Assembly (NCBI GenBank): GCA_017883345.1 | Contig: JADGNT010000374.1 | Coordinates: forward strand, 1-5,725 | DNA: 5,725 nucleotides | Source: Candidatus Solibacter sp. | GTDB taxonomy: Bacteria; Acidobacteriota; Terriglobia; Bryobacterales; Bryobacteraceae | Direction of reading: 5' to 3' | The notes under the pieces: generated by a model | What the model was told of the DNA's origin: nothing | What the model saw: the letters and a program-made list of their open reading frames with translations, nothing else | Database searches by the model: none | Shown here: piece after piece, positions 1 through 5,610 of the stretch | Numbering within the stretch: the stretch's first letter is position 1 | How the letters are laid out: the number at the start of each line of letters is the position of its first letter | Position numbers and translations under genes: made by a program

Positions 1-1169
1 GTGGCGTGCTCGCTCCGGGTCAGCTGGATCTGGAAATTCACACTTCCCATCCGCCGGAACGAGAGCTCGCTGACGCTGAGGTAGAACTCGAACATCCGGC
101 AGAACCGCTCGTCGTAGATCGCTGCAATCGTATCCCGGTTTGCGGCAAACCGTCGCCGCCAGTGCCGCAGCGTCTCGGCGTAGTGCATCCGCAGGATCTC
201 GATATCGGTGGTGAACAGGCCCGACCGCTCGATTGCCGGCAGGATCTCCGACAGTGCCGGCGCGTACCCCCCCGGAAAAATGTATTTTGCCATCCACGGA
301 TTGGTGCTGCCGGGCCCATCCAACCGCCCGATCGTATGCAGCAACGCAACCCCGTCCGGTGCCAGAGAGCGCTTCACCACCTCAAAGAACCGCCGATAGT
401 ACCCGACCCCGACATGCTCGAACATGCCGACCGAGACGATGCGGTCGAAGCAGCGGTGCAGGCTGCGGTAATCCATCAACTCGAAGCTCACCCGGTCGGA
501 CAGGCCCGCCGCCGCCGCGCGCGCCTGTGCCTCTGCCAGTTGTTCCTGCGACAGCGTGATCCCGGTCACCCGCGCCCCGTAGTCCCGCGCCAGCGTCAAC
601 GCCATGCCGCCCCAGCCGCATCCGATGTCCAGCACCGTCAGATCCGGCCGGTCAAGCCGCAGCTTCGCCGCGATATGCCGCTTTTTCGCAGCCTGGGCGT
701 CCTCAAGCGTCTCGTCGCCGGTGGGGAAATAGGCACAGGAATATTGCCGGTCCCGATCCAGAAACAGCGAATAGAGCCGCCCGTTGAGGTCGTAATGGTG
801 CTCCACGTTGCGCCGCGACCGCCGGGCCGGATTGAACTGCGCCAGCCGCCGGACCATCTGGCTCAGCCCGTGGCGCATGGTCATTACGAGCTCGCGCGAG
901 GTCTCCGCGACCATGTTCGTGCACAGTACATCCATCACGTCGTGGATACTGCCGTCCACCGGCACGAGCGTGCCTTCCATGTAACATTCGCCCACCGCCA
1001 GCGCCGGATTGAACGCCACCCTGCGCACCGCCCGCCAACTGGTCAGGTGCATCACCGCCTCTCGGCCGGGCGCTCCATCATAGGTGGACATTCGTCCGTC
1101 CGGCCAGCGTACACCCAGTCGGCCGATGACAATAAACCGCTTGAACAGATAATCGAGCACAATCCGCAT
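1..1169 (-). CDS. cfa: Cyclopropane-fatty-acyl-phospholipid synthase, C-terminus cut by window edge
   Basis: SAM-dependent enzyme that adds a methylene bridge across cis double bonds of acyl chains in membrane phospholipids; it acts at the inner face of the cytoplasmic membrane. Reading the minus strand gives 389 residues with no stop before position 1, so probably only a short tail is missing (the E. coli enzyme has 382 residues in total). An N-terminal domain (about 1-115) precedes a Rossmann methyltransferase core. The SAM motif VLDIGCGWGG is at 179-188. Residues matching the E. coli active-site and bicarbonate ligands are all present: Cys145 in QYSCAYF, Glu251 in MFEHVG, His278 and Ile280 in LLHTIG, and Tyr330 in MHYAETLRHW. 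The chosen ATG at 1169 has AGGGG at 1182-1178, 8 nt away. The gene points away from both insertion sequences. The enzyme class is secure; the exact lipid substrate is not visible from sequence. Confidence 0.96.
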   Translation of the reverse strand, partial: MRIVLDYLFKRFIVIGRLGVRWPDGRMSTYDGAPGREAVMHLTSWRAVRRVAFNPALAVGECYMEGTLVPVDGSIHDVMDVLCTNMVAETSRELVMTMRHGLSQMVRRLAQFNPARRSRRNVEHHYDLNGRLYSLFLDRDRQYSCAYFPTGDETLEDAQAAKKRHIAAKLRLDRPDLTVLDIGCGWGGMALTLARDYGARVTGITLSQEQLAEAQARAAAAGLSDRVSFELMDYRSLHRCFDRIVSVGMFEHVGVGYYRRFFEVVKRSLAPDGVALLHTIGRLDGPGSTNPWMAKYIFPGGYAPALSEILPAIERSGLFTTDIEILRMHYAETLRHWRRRFAANRDTIAAIYDERFCRMFEFYLSVSELSFRRMGSVNFQIQLTRSEHA

Positions 1170-1260
1170 GCCGAAAGCCCCTGAGTGACGACCCTCGTCG
1201 GAGAATGGCCCCGCAGCGGCGTCAACCGGCATTTCCCATATGAACGCCGTTCTTTCGGCA
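1169..1260 (-). promoter_or_regulatory. Inverted repeat in cfa leader that pairs with the start codon
   Basis: A 9-bp perfect inverted repeat: TGCCGAAAG at 1169-1177 and CTTTCGGCA at 1252-1260. In the cfa transcript the distal arm ends with the A of the ATG and directly follows the SD sequence. Pairing of the arms would close a loop of about 74 nt and cover the start region. The repeat is seen directly; a regulatory role is inference. It matters only if transcription starts upstream of 1260. Confidence 0.35.
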
Positions 1261-1329
1261 GATTTGAGCACTTCAGCCCCTCCGTCAAGGCTTTGGCTGT
1301 AAATTCGCTTGCAATACTGGCTCTGACTC
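1170..1329. other. Intergenic region between cfa and the IS4-family element
   Basis: About 160 bp without a supported gene. It holds the cfa SD sequence (1182-1178) and the inverted repeat described separately. On the minus strand a TTGACG hexamer occurs, but the sequence 17 nt downstream (AAATCT) is a poor -10 match, so no promoter is called. The cfa promoter probably lies here or was displaced by the insertion. Confidence 0.5.
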
Positions 1330-1347
1330 CTCACCACCCATCAGTTT
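1330..1347 (+). repeat. Left terminal inverted repeat of the IS4-family element
   Basis: CTCACCACCCATCAGTTT is the exact reverse complement of 2504-2521. An 18-bp perfect match about 1.15 kb apart flanking a transposase gene is not expected by chance. Confidence 0.92.
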
Positions 1348-1419
1348 TCCGAGTGACGTATTGACGCCACGAATCTGTGTGTGATTCAAGGAGTCCGCCG
1401 AATTTGGAGCGGACCTGGG

Positions 1420-2406
1420 ATGACCGGCGGGATAGCGCATCTGGCTGCTGGCATCAGGCTGGATTTGGCACAACGGCTAGCCGACCAACGTAAGACGCAG
1501 CGTGACAATCTCGCCTTGCTGACTGCGACCATGCTGGAAGTTCGCAGCGCCAATCTGATGGCGCTGGCAGCGGCCTTGCCGCGGGCGGCGGAACGGGCGG
1601 ACATGCGCTACCAGTGGATTGCGCGCGTTCTCGCCAACCATCTGATTGTCTGTGATGAGGTCATGGAACCGTTCGCGCGCGAGGTGCTCGCGAAAGCCAG
1701 CGCCGAGGGGCGCGTGGTGCTGATCATGGACCAGACCAAGGCCAACGATCGCCATCAGATTCTGATGCTGTCGCTGCGCTTCGGCGAGCGTGCACTGCCG
1801 CTGGCATGGCGGGTCAAGCAGACCGAGGGCGCGATCGGGTTCGCTGTTCAGAAGGAACTCCTCGCCACCATTACGCCCTGGCTGCCGCCGGAGACCGAGA
1901 TCTGCCTGATGGCTGATCGGTTCTACGGCACACCGGATTTGATCGCCCTTGCCACCGCCAAGGGCTGGAGCTACCGGCTTCGTTTGAAGTCAAATCTAAA
2001 GATTTTCAAAGCCGGTCAAAGCCTCTCGCTTGCCGAACAGATCGCCAACAAGCGCTTCAACCTCCCCAACATCGAACTGACCCACCGACGCATCCCCACC
2101 AACATCGGCATCATCAACGACCCCGGCCATGACGAGCCGTGGGTGATTGCGATGTCGGACAAGCCGACCTACCTGACCACGCTCGACTATACCGCGCGCT
2201 GGGGCATCGAGCCGATGTTCTCCGACTTCAAGTCGCGCGGCTTCGGCCTCGAACAGAGCCAGCTGCGCGCTCCCGATCGCCTCGCACGGCTGTTGCTGGT
2301 CATGAGCCTGGCACTGTATTTTGCGGTCTCCACCGGCTTGTGGGACGCCGCGGTCAATCCCGCCGTGGACGAAAAAAAAGCCCGCGCCGTCAGCCAAAAA
2401 ACCTGA
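1420..2406 (+). CDS. IS4-family DDE transposase, probably C-terminally shortened in zero frame
   Basis: Cut-and-paste transposase acting on the repeats at 1330-1347 and 2504-2521. From ATG 1420 it has 328 residues. Catalytic residues are Asp104 in LIMDQTK, Asp166 in LMADRFYG and Glu264 in YTARWGIEPMFSDFK, which fits Y(2)R(3)E(6)K exactly (Y257, R260, E264, K271). An in-frame GTG at 1381 would add 13 residues but lacks an SD; GGAG at 1406-1409 favours ATG 1420. The zero frame ends in VSQKT and a TGA at 2404-2406, about 100 bp short of the right repeat. The -1 frame from the A-run at 2372-2379 continues to a stop at 2502-2504, giving a 361-residue product with a basic, aromatic tail (LSWFTRGLRRIVRLIQF) of the kind expected at an IS4 transposase C-terminus. 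Either a -1 frameshift is used or one base has been lost. Confidence 0.9.
   Translation: MTGGIAHLAAGIRLDLAQRLADQRKTQRDNLALLTATMLEVRSANLMALAAALPRAAERADMRYQWIARVLANHLIVCDEVMEPFAREVLAKASAEGRVVLIMDQTKANDRHQILMLSLRFGERALPLAWRVKQTEGAIGFAVQKELLATITPWLPPETEICLMADRFYGTPDLIALATAKGWSYRLRLKSNLKIFKAGQSLSLAEQIANKRFNLPNIELTHRRIPTNIGIINDPGHDEPWVIAMSDKPTYLTTLDYTARWGIEPMFSDFKSRGFGLEQSQLRAPDRLARLLLVMSLALYFAVSTGLWDAAVNPAVDEKKARAVSQKT
2371..2406 (+). other. Candidate -1 frameshift or indel site in the IS4 transposase
   Basis: The zero frame reads GAA AAA AAA G at 2371-2380, a classic A-rich slippery context, followed by a second run of six A at 2396-2401 and then the zero-frame TGA at 2404. A -1 slip at either run enters the frame that ends at 2502-2504, exactly where the right inverted repeat begins. 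The runs and frames are seen directly; whether the slip is programmed or the tract is a mutation cannot be told here. Confidence 0.5.
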
Positions 2407-2503
2407 ACCGCGGAAAACTGTCCTGGTTCACCCGCGGCTTGCGCCGCATCGTCAGATTGATCCAGTTCTGCCTGCCCATCCCGCCGCTCTGGGCTTCAGG
2501 TTG

Positions 2504-2521
2504 AAACTGATGGGTGGTGAG
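2504..2521 (-). repeat. Right terminal inverted repeat of the IS4-family element
   Basis: AAACTGATGGGTGGTGAG is the exact reverse complement of 1330-1347. Its first base is the last base of the -1 frame stop codon, so the coding capacity would fill the element up to its end. Confidence 0.92.
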
Positions 2522-2530
2522 TCTCGAACC

Positions 2531-2534
2531 CTCA
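2531..2534 (+). repeat. Possible 4-bp target duplication (CTCA), left copy
   Basis: CTCA borders the proposed left tip of the IS1380-family element and is repeated at 4072-4075 beyond the right tip. The length fits the family. A four-base match with adjustable boundaries is weak evidence by itself. Confidence 0.4.
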
Positions 2535-4071
2535 AGATATGGACCCGCATTTCCCAGATGACCGTGGATTTCCTTGTACGTTCCGGCTGAATCTGTCATG
2601 AGTATCAGCATGTTATGGTCGGATTGGACGCACGCGGATGGAACACCCAGCAGGTGAAGCGGATGACGGGTCCCTCCGGGTGGATTTCGACCGCCGCCTG
2701 AAGCTGGAATTCCATGGCAGTCGCATCACCTCGGACGCTGGTCTTCTTGCCTATCGCGAACTGGACGACGCGCTCGGGCTGACCGATCTGGCGGGTTCGG
2801 CATTGTCGGAATGCCGTCGCGGCAGGAACACGCGCCATCTGCTGACCGGCCTGTTGCGCCAGTCTGTGTTCGGCCGTCTCGCGGGCTATGAGGATGTCAA
2901 CGACGCCGACCGCCTCGCGCACGACCCGGCGATGCGCGCTGTGGTGGATCGGGGCGGGTTGGATCGTCGTGCCGCTTCAACCAGCCAGATGGGCCGCTTC
3001 GAGACCGGGTGGCTGGCCAGCGATATCAACCGCGCCGCCCTGGCCGATCTGTCTGGTGCGTGGATCGACCGGGTGCACGCGCGCCGGCCGCAGACGACCA
3101 TCGTGCTCGACATGGACAGCAGCGTCAGCGAGACCCACGGCGCCCAGGAGGGGTCTGCCTATAATGGCCACTTCGGCTGCACCTGCTACCATCCGCTGTT
3201 CGTGTTCAATCAATTTGGCGACCTGGAGCGGTGCGGCCTGCGGCCGGGCAACGTCCACAGCGCCGCCGACTGGCGTGATGTGCTGGAACCGGTGGTGGCG
3301 CGTTACCGGCACAGGATGAAGCGCCGCTATTTCCGCGGCGACGCGGCCTACGCAAACCCCGGTATCTATGAGTTTCTCGAAGCCGAGGGCTACAAATACA
3401 CGATCCGCCTGCCCACCAATGCGGTCCTTCAGCAACGCATCGGCTGGCTGCTGAAGCGCCCTATCGGTCGCCCGCCAAACCAGGTGCGGCGCTATTACGC
3501 CAGCTTCAGCTATCAGGCCGCGTCATGGAACAAGGCCCGCCGGGTGGTGGCCAAGGTGGAGTGGCACCCCGGCGAACTGTATCCCCGCGTCGGGTTCATC
3601 GTCACCAACATGACCCGCCCGGCCGAGCGGGTGGTGATGTTCTACAATCACCGCGGCACCGCGGAGCAGCATATCAAGGAGGGCAAGATCGCGATCACCT
3701 GGACGCGCCTATCCTGCCACCGCTTCGCCGCCAACGCCGTGCGGCTGCAACTGCACGCACTGGCCTACAACCTCGCCAACTTCCTGCGCACACTGGCCCT
3801 ACCGGAGGAGGTCAAGCATTGGTCGATGACGACGCTACGCGACCGGCTGGTGAAGATCGGCGCCAAGATCGTCCGCCATGGCCGGTCGATTACCTTCCAA
3901 ATGGCCGAGGTGATGGTGCCTGGTGCTCTGTTCCAGAAAATCCTGGCCGCTATCGCGGCGCTCCGGCCGTTGCCGCCCGCCCGATGTTAGAGGATCAGCG
4001 TCAGACTGGGCCTATCTGGCTGCCGGCCGGAGACCTGCGTCCCGAGGCAGGCTCACGGGTCCAAATTCTCG
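2535..4071 (+). mobile_element. IS1380-family insertion sequence, about 1.54 kb; tips approximate
   Basis: One intact IS1380-type transposase is enclosed by short imperfect inverted ends: ATATGGACCCG at 2537-2547 and CGGGTCCAAAT at 4056-4066, matching at 10 of 11 positions. CTCA occurs just outside both ends (2531-2534 and 4072-4075) and could be the 4-bp target duplication typical of the family. CTCA also occurs at 4052-4055, so this assignment is tentative. The ends as drawn differ by a few bases in length. The element lies 13 bp beyond the IS4-family element, in the same orientation. Confidence 0.75.
2638..3990 (+). CDS. IS1380-family DDE transposase, intact
   Basis: Transposase of 450 residues, a full-length size for the family. 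It opens with the family-typical LRVDFDRRLKLEFHGS stretch near residues 13-28. Catalytic residues can be placed: Asp160 in VLDMDSS, Asp235 in FRGDAAYA, and Glu343 in YNHRGTAEQHIKEGK, which follows Y(2)R(3)E(6)K (Y336, R339, E343, K350). The middle (about 180-330) carries the insertion between the second Asp and the Glu that is usual in DDE enzymes with a beta-strand insert. ATG 2638 is the only start in this frame after the TGA at 2599; its SD is weak, as is common in transposase genes. No frameshift or internal stop is seen, so the element looks recent and possibly active. The family call is firm. Confidence 0.95.
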   Translation: MEHPAGEADDGSLRVDFDRRLKLEFHGSRITSDAGLLAYRELDDALGLTDLAGSALSECRRGRNTRHLLTGLLRQSVFGRLAGYEDVNDADRLAHDPAMRAVVDRGGLDRRAASTSQMGRFETGWLASDINRAALADLSGAWIDRVHARRPQTTIVLDMDSSVSETHGAQEGSAYNGHFGCTCYHPLFVFNQFGDLERCGLRPGNVHSAADWRDVLEPVVARYRHRMKRRYFRGDAAYANPGIYEFLEAEGYKYTIRLPTNAVLQQRIGWLLKRPIGRPPNQVRRYYASFSYQAASWNKARRVVAKVEWHPGELYPRVGFIVTNMTRPAERVVMFYNHRGTAEQHIKEGKIAITWTRLSCHRFAANAVRLQLHALAYNLANFLRTLALPEEVKHWSMTTLRDRLVKIGAKIVRHGRSITFQMAEVMVPGALFQKILAAIAALRPLPPARC

Positions 4072-4170
4072 CTCACACAGCGATCGTCGGCCAGTCGGCA
4101 AGGCTCCAGCCGTCTTCCCAGCGTTTCACCGTTGCCGAACGCCCGGTTTGGTGGCTAGCGTGCCTCCGTG

Positions 4171-4187
4171 ACGGCCAAGGTGGCCGT
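4171..4187. repeat. Perfect 7-bp stem hairpin, loop AGG
   Basis: ACGGCCA at 4171-4177 pairs with TGGCCGT at 4181-4187 around a 3-nt loop. No T-run follows on either strand, so it does not look like a standard intrinsic terminator. It lies about 170 bp upstream of the PRC-barrel start. Function unknown. Confidence 0.5.
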
Positions 4188-4344
4188 TCATCGGGGGAAT
4201 CCCGGCTGAGTAGTTTCCGAGCCTGTGCGGGGCCTTCGCGAGAGCCTTCCATGACGCACTTGGTCAGAGGCCAGACGGCACTGACCCTTCGCTGCTCCGT
4301 CTATCTGCCGAGCAGGATGCATGTGCACGAGGCCCTTGCAACGC

Positions 4345-4351
4345 AAAGGAG
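4345..4351 (+). promoter_or_regulatory. Strong ribosome binding site deciding the PRC-barrel start
   Basis: AAAGGAG lies 7 nt before ATG 4359. It fixes the start, although the reading frame stays open for several hundred bases upstream. Confidence 0.85.
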
Positions 4352-4358
4352 TTCGACC

Positions 4359-4727
4359 ATGGTCGAAACCACTTCGATTACCTCCGGAACCCTCATCGCG
4401 GCCAACAAGGTGAAGGGCACCAACGTCTATAATCCGGCGGGGGAGAAGCTCGGGAGCGTTGATGACATCATGATCGACAAGGTCAGCGGTCGCGCGATCT
4501 ATGCGGTGATGTCGTTCGGCGGCTTTCTCGGCATGGGCGAGATGTACCATCCGCTGCCGTGGGCGACCCTGAAGTACGACGCGCAGAAGGGTGGCTACGT
4601 CGTAAATCTGGACAAGAGGCAACTGGAAGGCGCGCCATACTACGACCCCAATTCGGACTTCGAATGGACGCCCGACTATGGCCGCAAGGTGGACAGCTAC
4701 TACAAGGCGCCAAGCTACTGGATGTAA
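4359..4727 (+). CDS. PRC-barrel domain protein, cytoplasmic
   Basis: A 122-residue protein without a signal peptide or membrane segment. A PRC-barrel domain (the beta-barrel fold first seen in the photosynthetic reaction-centre H subunit and in RimM) covers about residues 11-85: NVYNPAGEKLGSVDDIMID, then AVMSFGGFLGMG (49-60) and HPLPWATL (64-71). The remaining tail (about 92-122) is rich in aromatic residues: six Tyr, two Trp and one Phe in about 30 positions. Free-standing PRC-barrel proteins of this size are common in Alphaproteobacteria and often sit with stress genes; their molecular role is poorly defined, and the fold is thought to act in protein or RNA contacts. The SD AAAGGAG supports the start. 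It is the first gene of a same-strand set with csbD and a secreted paralogue. The domain is sure; the function is not. Confidence 0.93.
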   Translation: MVETTSITSGTLIAANKVKGTNVYNPAGEKLGSVDDIMIDKVSGRAIYAVMSFGGFLGMGEMYHPLPWATLKYDAQKGGYVVNLDKRQLEGAPYYDPNSDFEWTPDYGRKVDSYYKAPSYWM

Positions 4728-4807
4728 GTTTCTGTAAGGCGTGTTGGCCGGCGGCAGCAGGATCGCGGCCGGGATTGGCAGGCCCGTCTGACCAGTTGAA
4801 ACCGACC

Positions 4808-4834
4808 ACTCCCGCGGCCATTGGCCACGGGAGT
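4808..4834. repeat. Strong hairpin in the PRC-barrel/csbD spacer
   Basis: ACTCCCG (4808-4814) pairs with CGGGAGT (4828-4834). Inside, after one C-A mismatch, GGCC (4816-4819) pairs with GGCC (4823-4826) around an ATT loop. That gives 11 paired positions in 27 nt, mostly G-C. No T-run follows on the plus strand. It lies 23 nt before the csbD SD, so it could stabilise the upstream 3' end, attenuate transcription, or shape the csbD leader; the sequence does not decide between these. Confidence 0.6.
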
Positions 4835-4871
4835 TGCCCGCGAGGGCATCAACAAGTGGAGAGACAGCGAC

Positions 4872-5042
4872 ATGGACAAAGATCGTATCAAAGGCGCGGC
4901 CAAGCAGGCCAAGGGCGCCGTCAAGGAAGCGGTCGGGAAGGCCGTCGGTGACGGCAAGCTGGCCGCCGAAGGCAGGAGCGACAAGGTCGAAGGCAAGATC
5001 CAGAATGCCGTCGGCGGCTTGAAGGATGCGCTGAGGAAGTAA
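4872..5042 (+). CDS. CsbD-like stress protein
   Basis: A 56-residue, very hydrophilic, Lys/Ala/Gly-rich protein of the CsbD-like family. The order of motifs is typical: MDKDRIKGAAKQAKGAVKEA at the start, then a GDGKLAAEGRSDKVEGKIQN segment (about 27-46), and a short amphipathic Lys-rich end. There is no signal peptide and no Cys. Bacillus CsbD is a sigma-B general-stress protein; proteobacterial relatives are usually stress- or stationary-phase-induced, but their biochemical role is unknown. The start at 4872 is supported by GGAGAG at 4858-4863, 8 nt away; the frame is open further upstream but without the family signature. It lies 144 nt after the PRC-barrel gene and about 50 nt before the exported PRC-barrel gene, so it is probably co-transcribed with the latter. 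Confidence 0.93.
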   Translation: MDKDRIKGAAKQAKGAVKEAVGKAVGDGKLAAEGRSDKVEGKIQNAVGGLKDALRK

Positions 5043-5092
5043 TGCCACGCGGGAACGCCCGGAGCGGGATCAACGCCCGCGGAGGGCTTCCG

Positions 5093-5515
5093 GTGCGCAT
5101 GATCGATCAATTGAAAGGAACCGCCGTGGCACGTTCTATCACACTTCTGGCGGGTGCTGCCGTCCTCGCGGCGGCACTGAGCGGCCCAGTTCGTTCGCAG
5201 GGCGCGCCGCAGACCGTGACACTGATGAAAGTCGACCCGACAACGCTCGCCACCGGCTATCGAACATCCAAGGTGGTGGGCAGCACCGTCGTCAACGAGG
5301 CCAACGAGACCGTGGGGACGATTGACGATCTGATCGTTACGCCCAACGAGAAGGTGCCCTTCGCGGTCCTGTCGGTCGGCGGCTTCCTGGGCATGGGCAC
5401 GAAATACGTCGTCGTGCCATTCAGCGCGCTCCAAGTGAAGGACAAGAAGATGGTGCTCCCCGGCGCCACCAAAGATTCGCTGAAGGCCCTTCCGGACTTC
5501 AAGTACAACACCTGA
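5093..5515 (+). CDS. Exported PRC-barrel domain protein with signal peptide
   Basis: A 140-residue protein from GTG 5093. A hydrophobic signal segment (about residues 15-31, ITLLAGAAVLAAALSG) precedes a likely cleavage site near SQG-AP, so the mature part should be periplasmic. No lipobox Cys is present. The PRC-barrel spans about 56-118: VVGSTVVNEANETVGTIDDL, AVLSVGGFLGMG (91-102) and VVVPFSAL. The GGFLGMG block is identical to that in the cytoplasmic paralogue upstream. The start is uncertain. GTG 5093 has GGAGG at 5081-5085 with a 7-nt gap. GTG 5126 has AAAGGA at 5114-5119 with a 6-nt gap and gives 129 residues starting MARSITLL. ATG 5099 is in frame but its spacing is long. ATG 5042 overlaps the csbD stop and would give a long N-terminus. 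All alternatives keep the signal segment. Function beyond the fold is unknown. Confidence 0.88.
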   Translation: MRMIDQLKGTAVARSITLLAGAAVLAAALSGPVRSQGAPQTVTLMKVDPTTLATGYRTSKVVGSTVVNEANETVGTIDDLIVTPNEKVPFAVLSVGGFLGMGTKYVVVPFSALQVKDKKMVLPGATKDSLKALPDFKYNT

Positions 5516-5561
5516 TCGACCGACGTCCATCGCCCTATCCTACCGGTGCCGACGTCTCCAT

Positions 5562-5587
5562 GGAACCAGAATGCACCCATCAGCGTA
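5562..5587 (+). promoter_or_regulatory. Weak EcfG-type promoter match
   Basis: GGAAC at 5562-5566, a 17-nt gap, then CGTA at 5584-5587. The alphaproteobacterial general-stress sigma factor EcfG prefers GGAAC, 16-17 nt, CGTT; this site differs at one base. It would transcribe rightward, out of the window. One such match in a GC-rich window can arise by chance. Confidence 0.2.
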
Positions 5588-5610
5588 ACGAGGAGTATAG
5601 CCGCCACGCT

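Larger units (their letters stand above)
1330..2521 (+). mobile_element. IS4-family insertion sequence, about 1.19 kb
   Basis: Bounded by an 18-bp perfect terminal inverted repeat (1330-1347 and 2504-2521) that encloses one transposase gene with the IS4-family Y(2)R(3)E(6)K signature. The size is plausible for a single-gene IS4 element. No direct target repeat is visible: the 9 bp on the left (CTCTGACTC) differ from the 9 bp on the right (TCTCGAACC). GACTC adjoins the left repeat, and the right repeat followed by TC gives GAGTC, so the true tips could lie a few bases further out. The element was not matched to a named IS. Confidence 0.9.
4072..4358. other. Intergenic region between the IS1380-family element and the PRC-barrel gene
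   Basis: About 290 bp without a gene I can support. The frame of the downstream PRC-barrel gene is open through this stretch and back into the insertion sequence, but it has no family signature here and reads as GC-rich filler. The region contains a clean hairpin at 4171-4187 and two 6-bp inverted repeats (4262-4267 with 4281-4286; 4292-4297 with 4310-4315) that are at chance level. No convincing sigma-70 or EcfG promoter was found. Confidence 0.5.

Noticed and set aside
6..1184. A long open frame on the plus strand (392 codons) opposite cfa.
   Set aside because: It lies antisense to a cfa gene whose catalytic residues are all conserved. Its translation is Pro/Arg/His-rich with no family signature, as expected from GC-rich antisense shadowing.
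1361..1389. TTGACG followed after 16-17 nt by GATTCA or ATTCAA as a promoter for the IS4 transposase.
   Set aside because: The -35 hexamer is good, but the -10 matches only at a few positions. It is suggestive because it would place the start before ATG 1420, but too weak to annotate.
4262..4315. Two 6-bp inverted repeats (GGTCAG/CTGACC and CTGCTC/GAGCAG) upstream of the PRC-barrel gene, as possible operators.
   Set aside because: One or two such short repeats are expected by chance in a stretch of this length.
3525..4358. The PRC-barrel frame is open for more than 800 bp upstream, suggesting a fusion with sequence in the IS1380 element.
   Set aside because: The upstream part overlaps the IS1380 transposase out of frame and is low-complexity. 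A strong SD and a family-typical N-terminus mark ATG 4359.
4188..5530. Long minus-strand frames opposite the PRC-barrel and csbD genes.
   Set aside because: They are shadows of three plus-strand genes with clear family signatures and SD sequences.
5257..5607. A minus-strand frame starting with a hydrophobic stretch (VAAILLVTLMGAFWF), possibly a small membrane protein.
   Set aside because: Most of it is antisense to the exported PRC-barrel gene. It starts at a GTG without an SD and has no recognisable family. The hydrophobic stretch alone is not enough.
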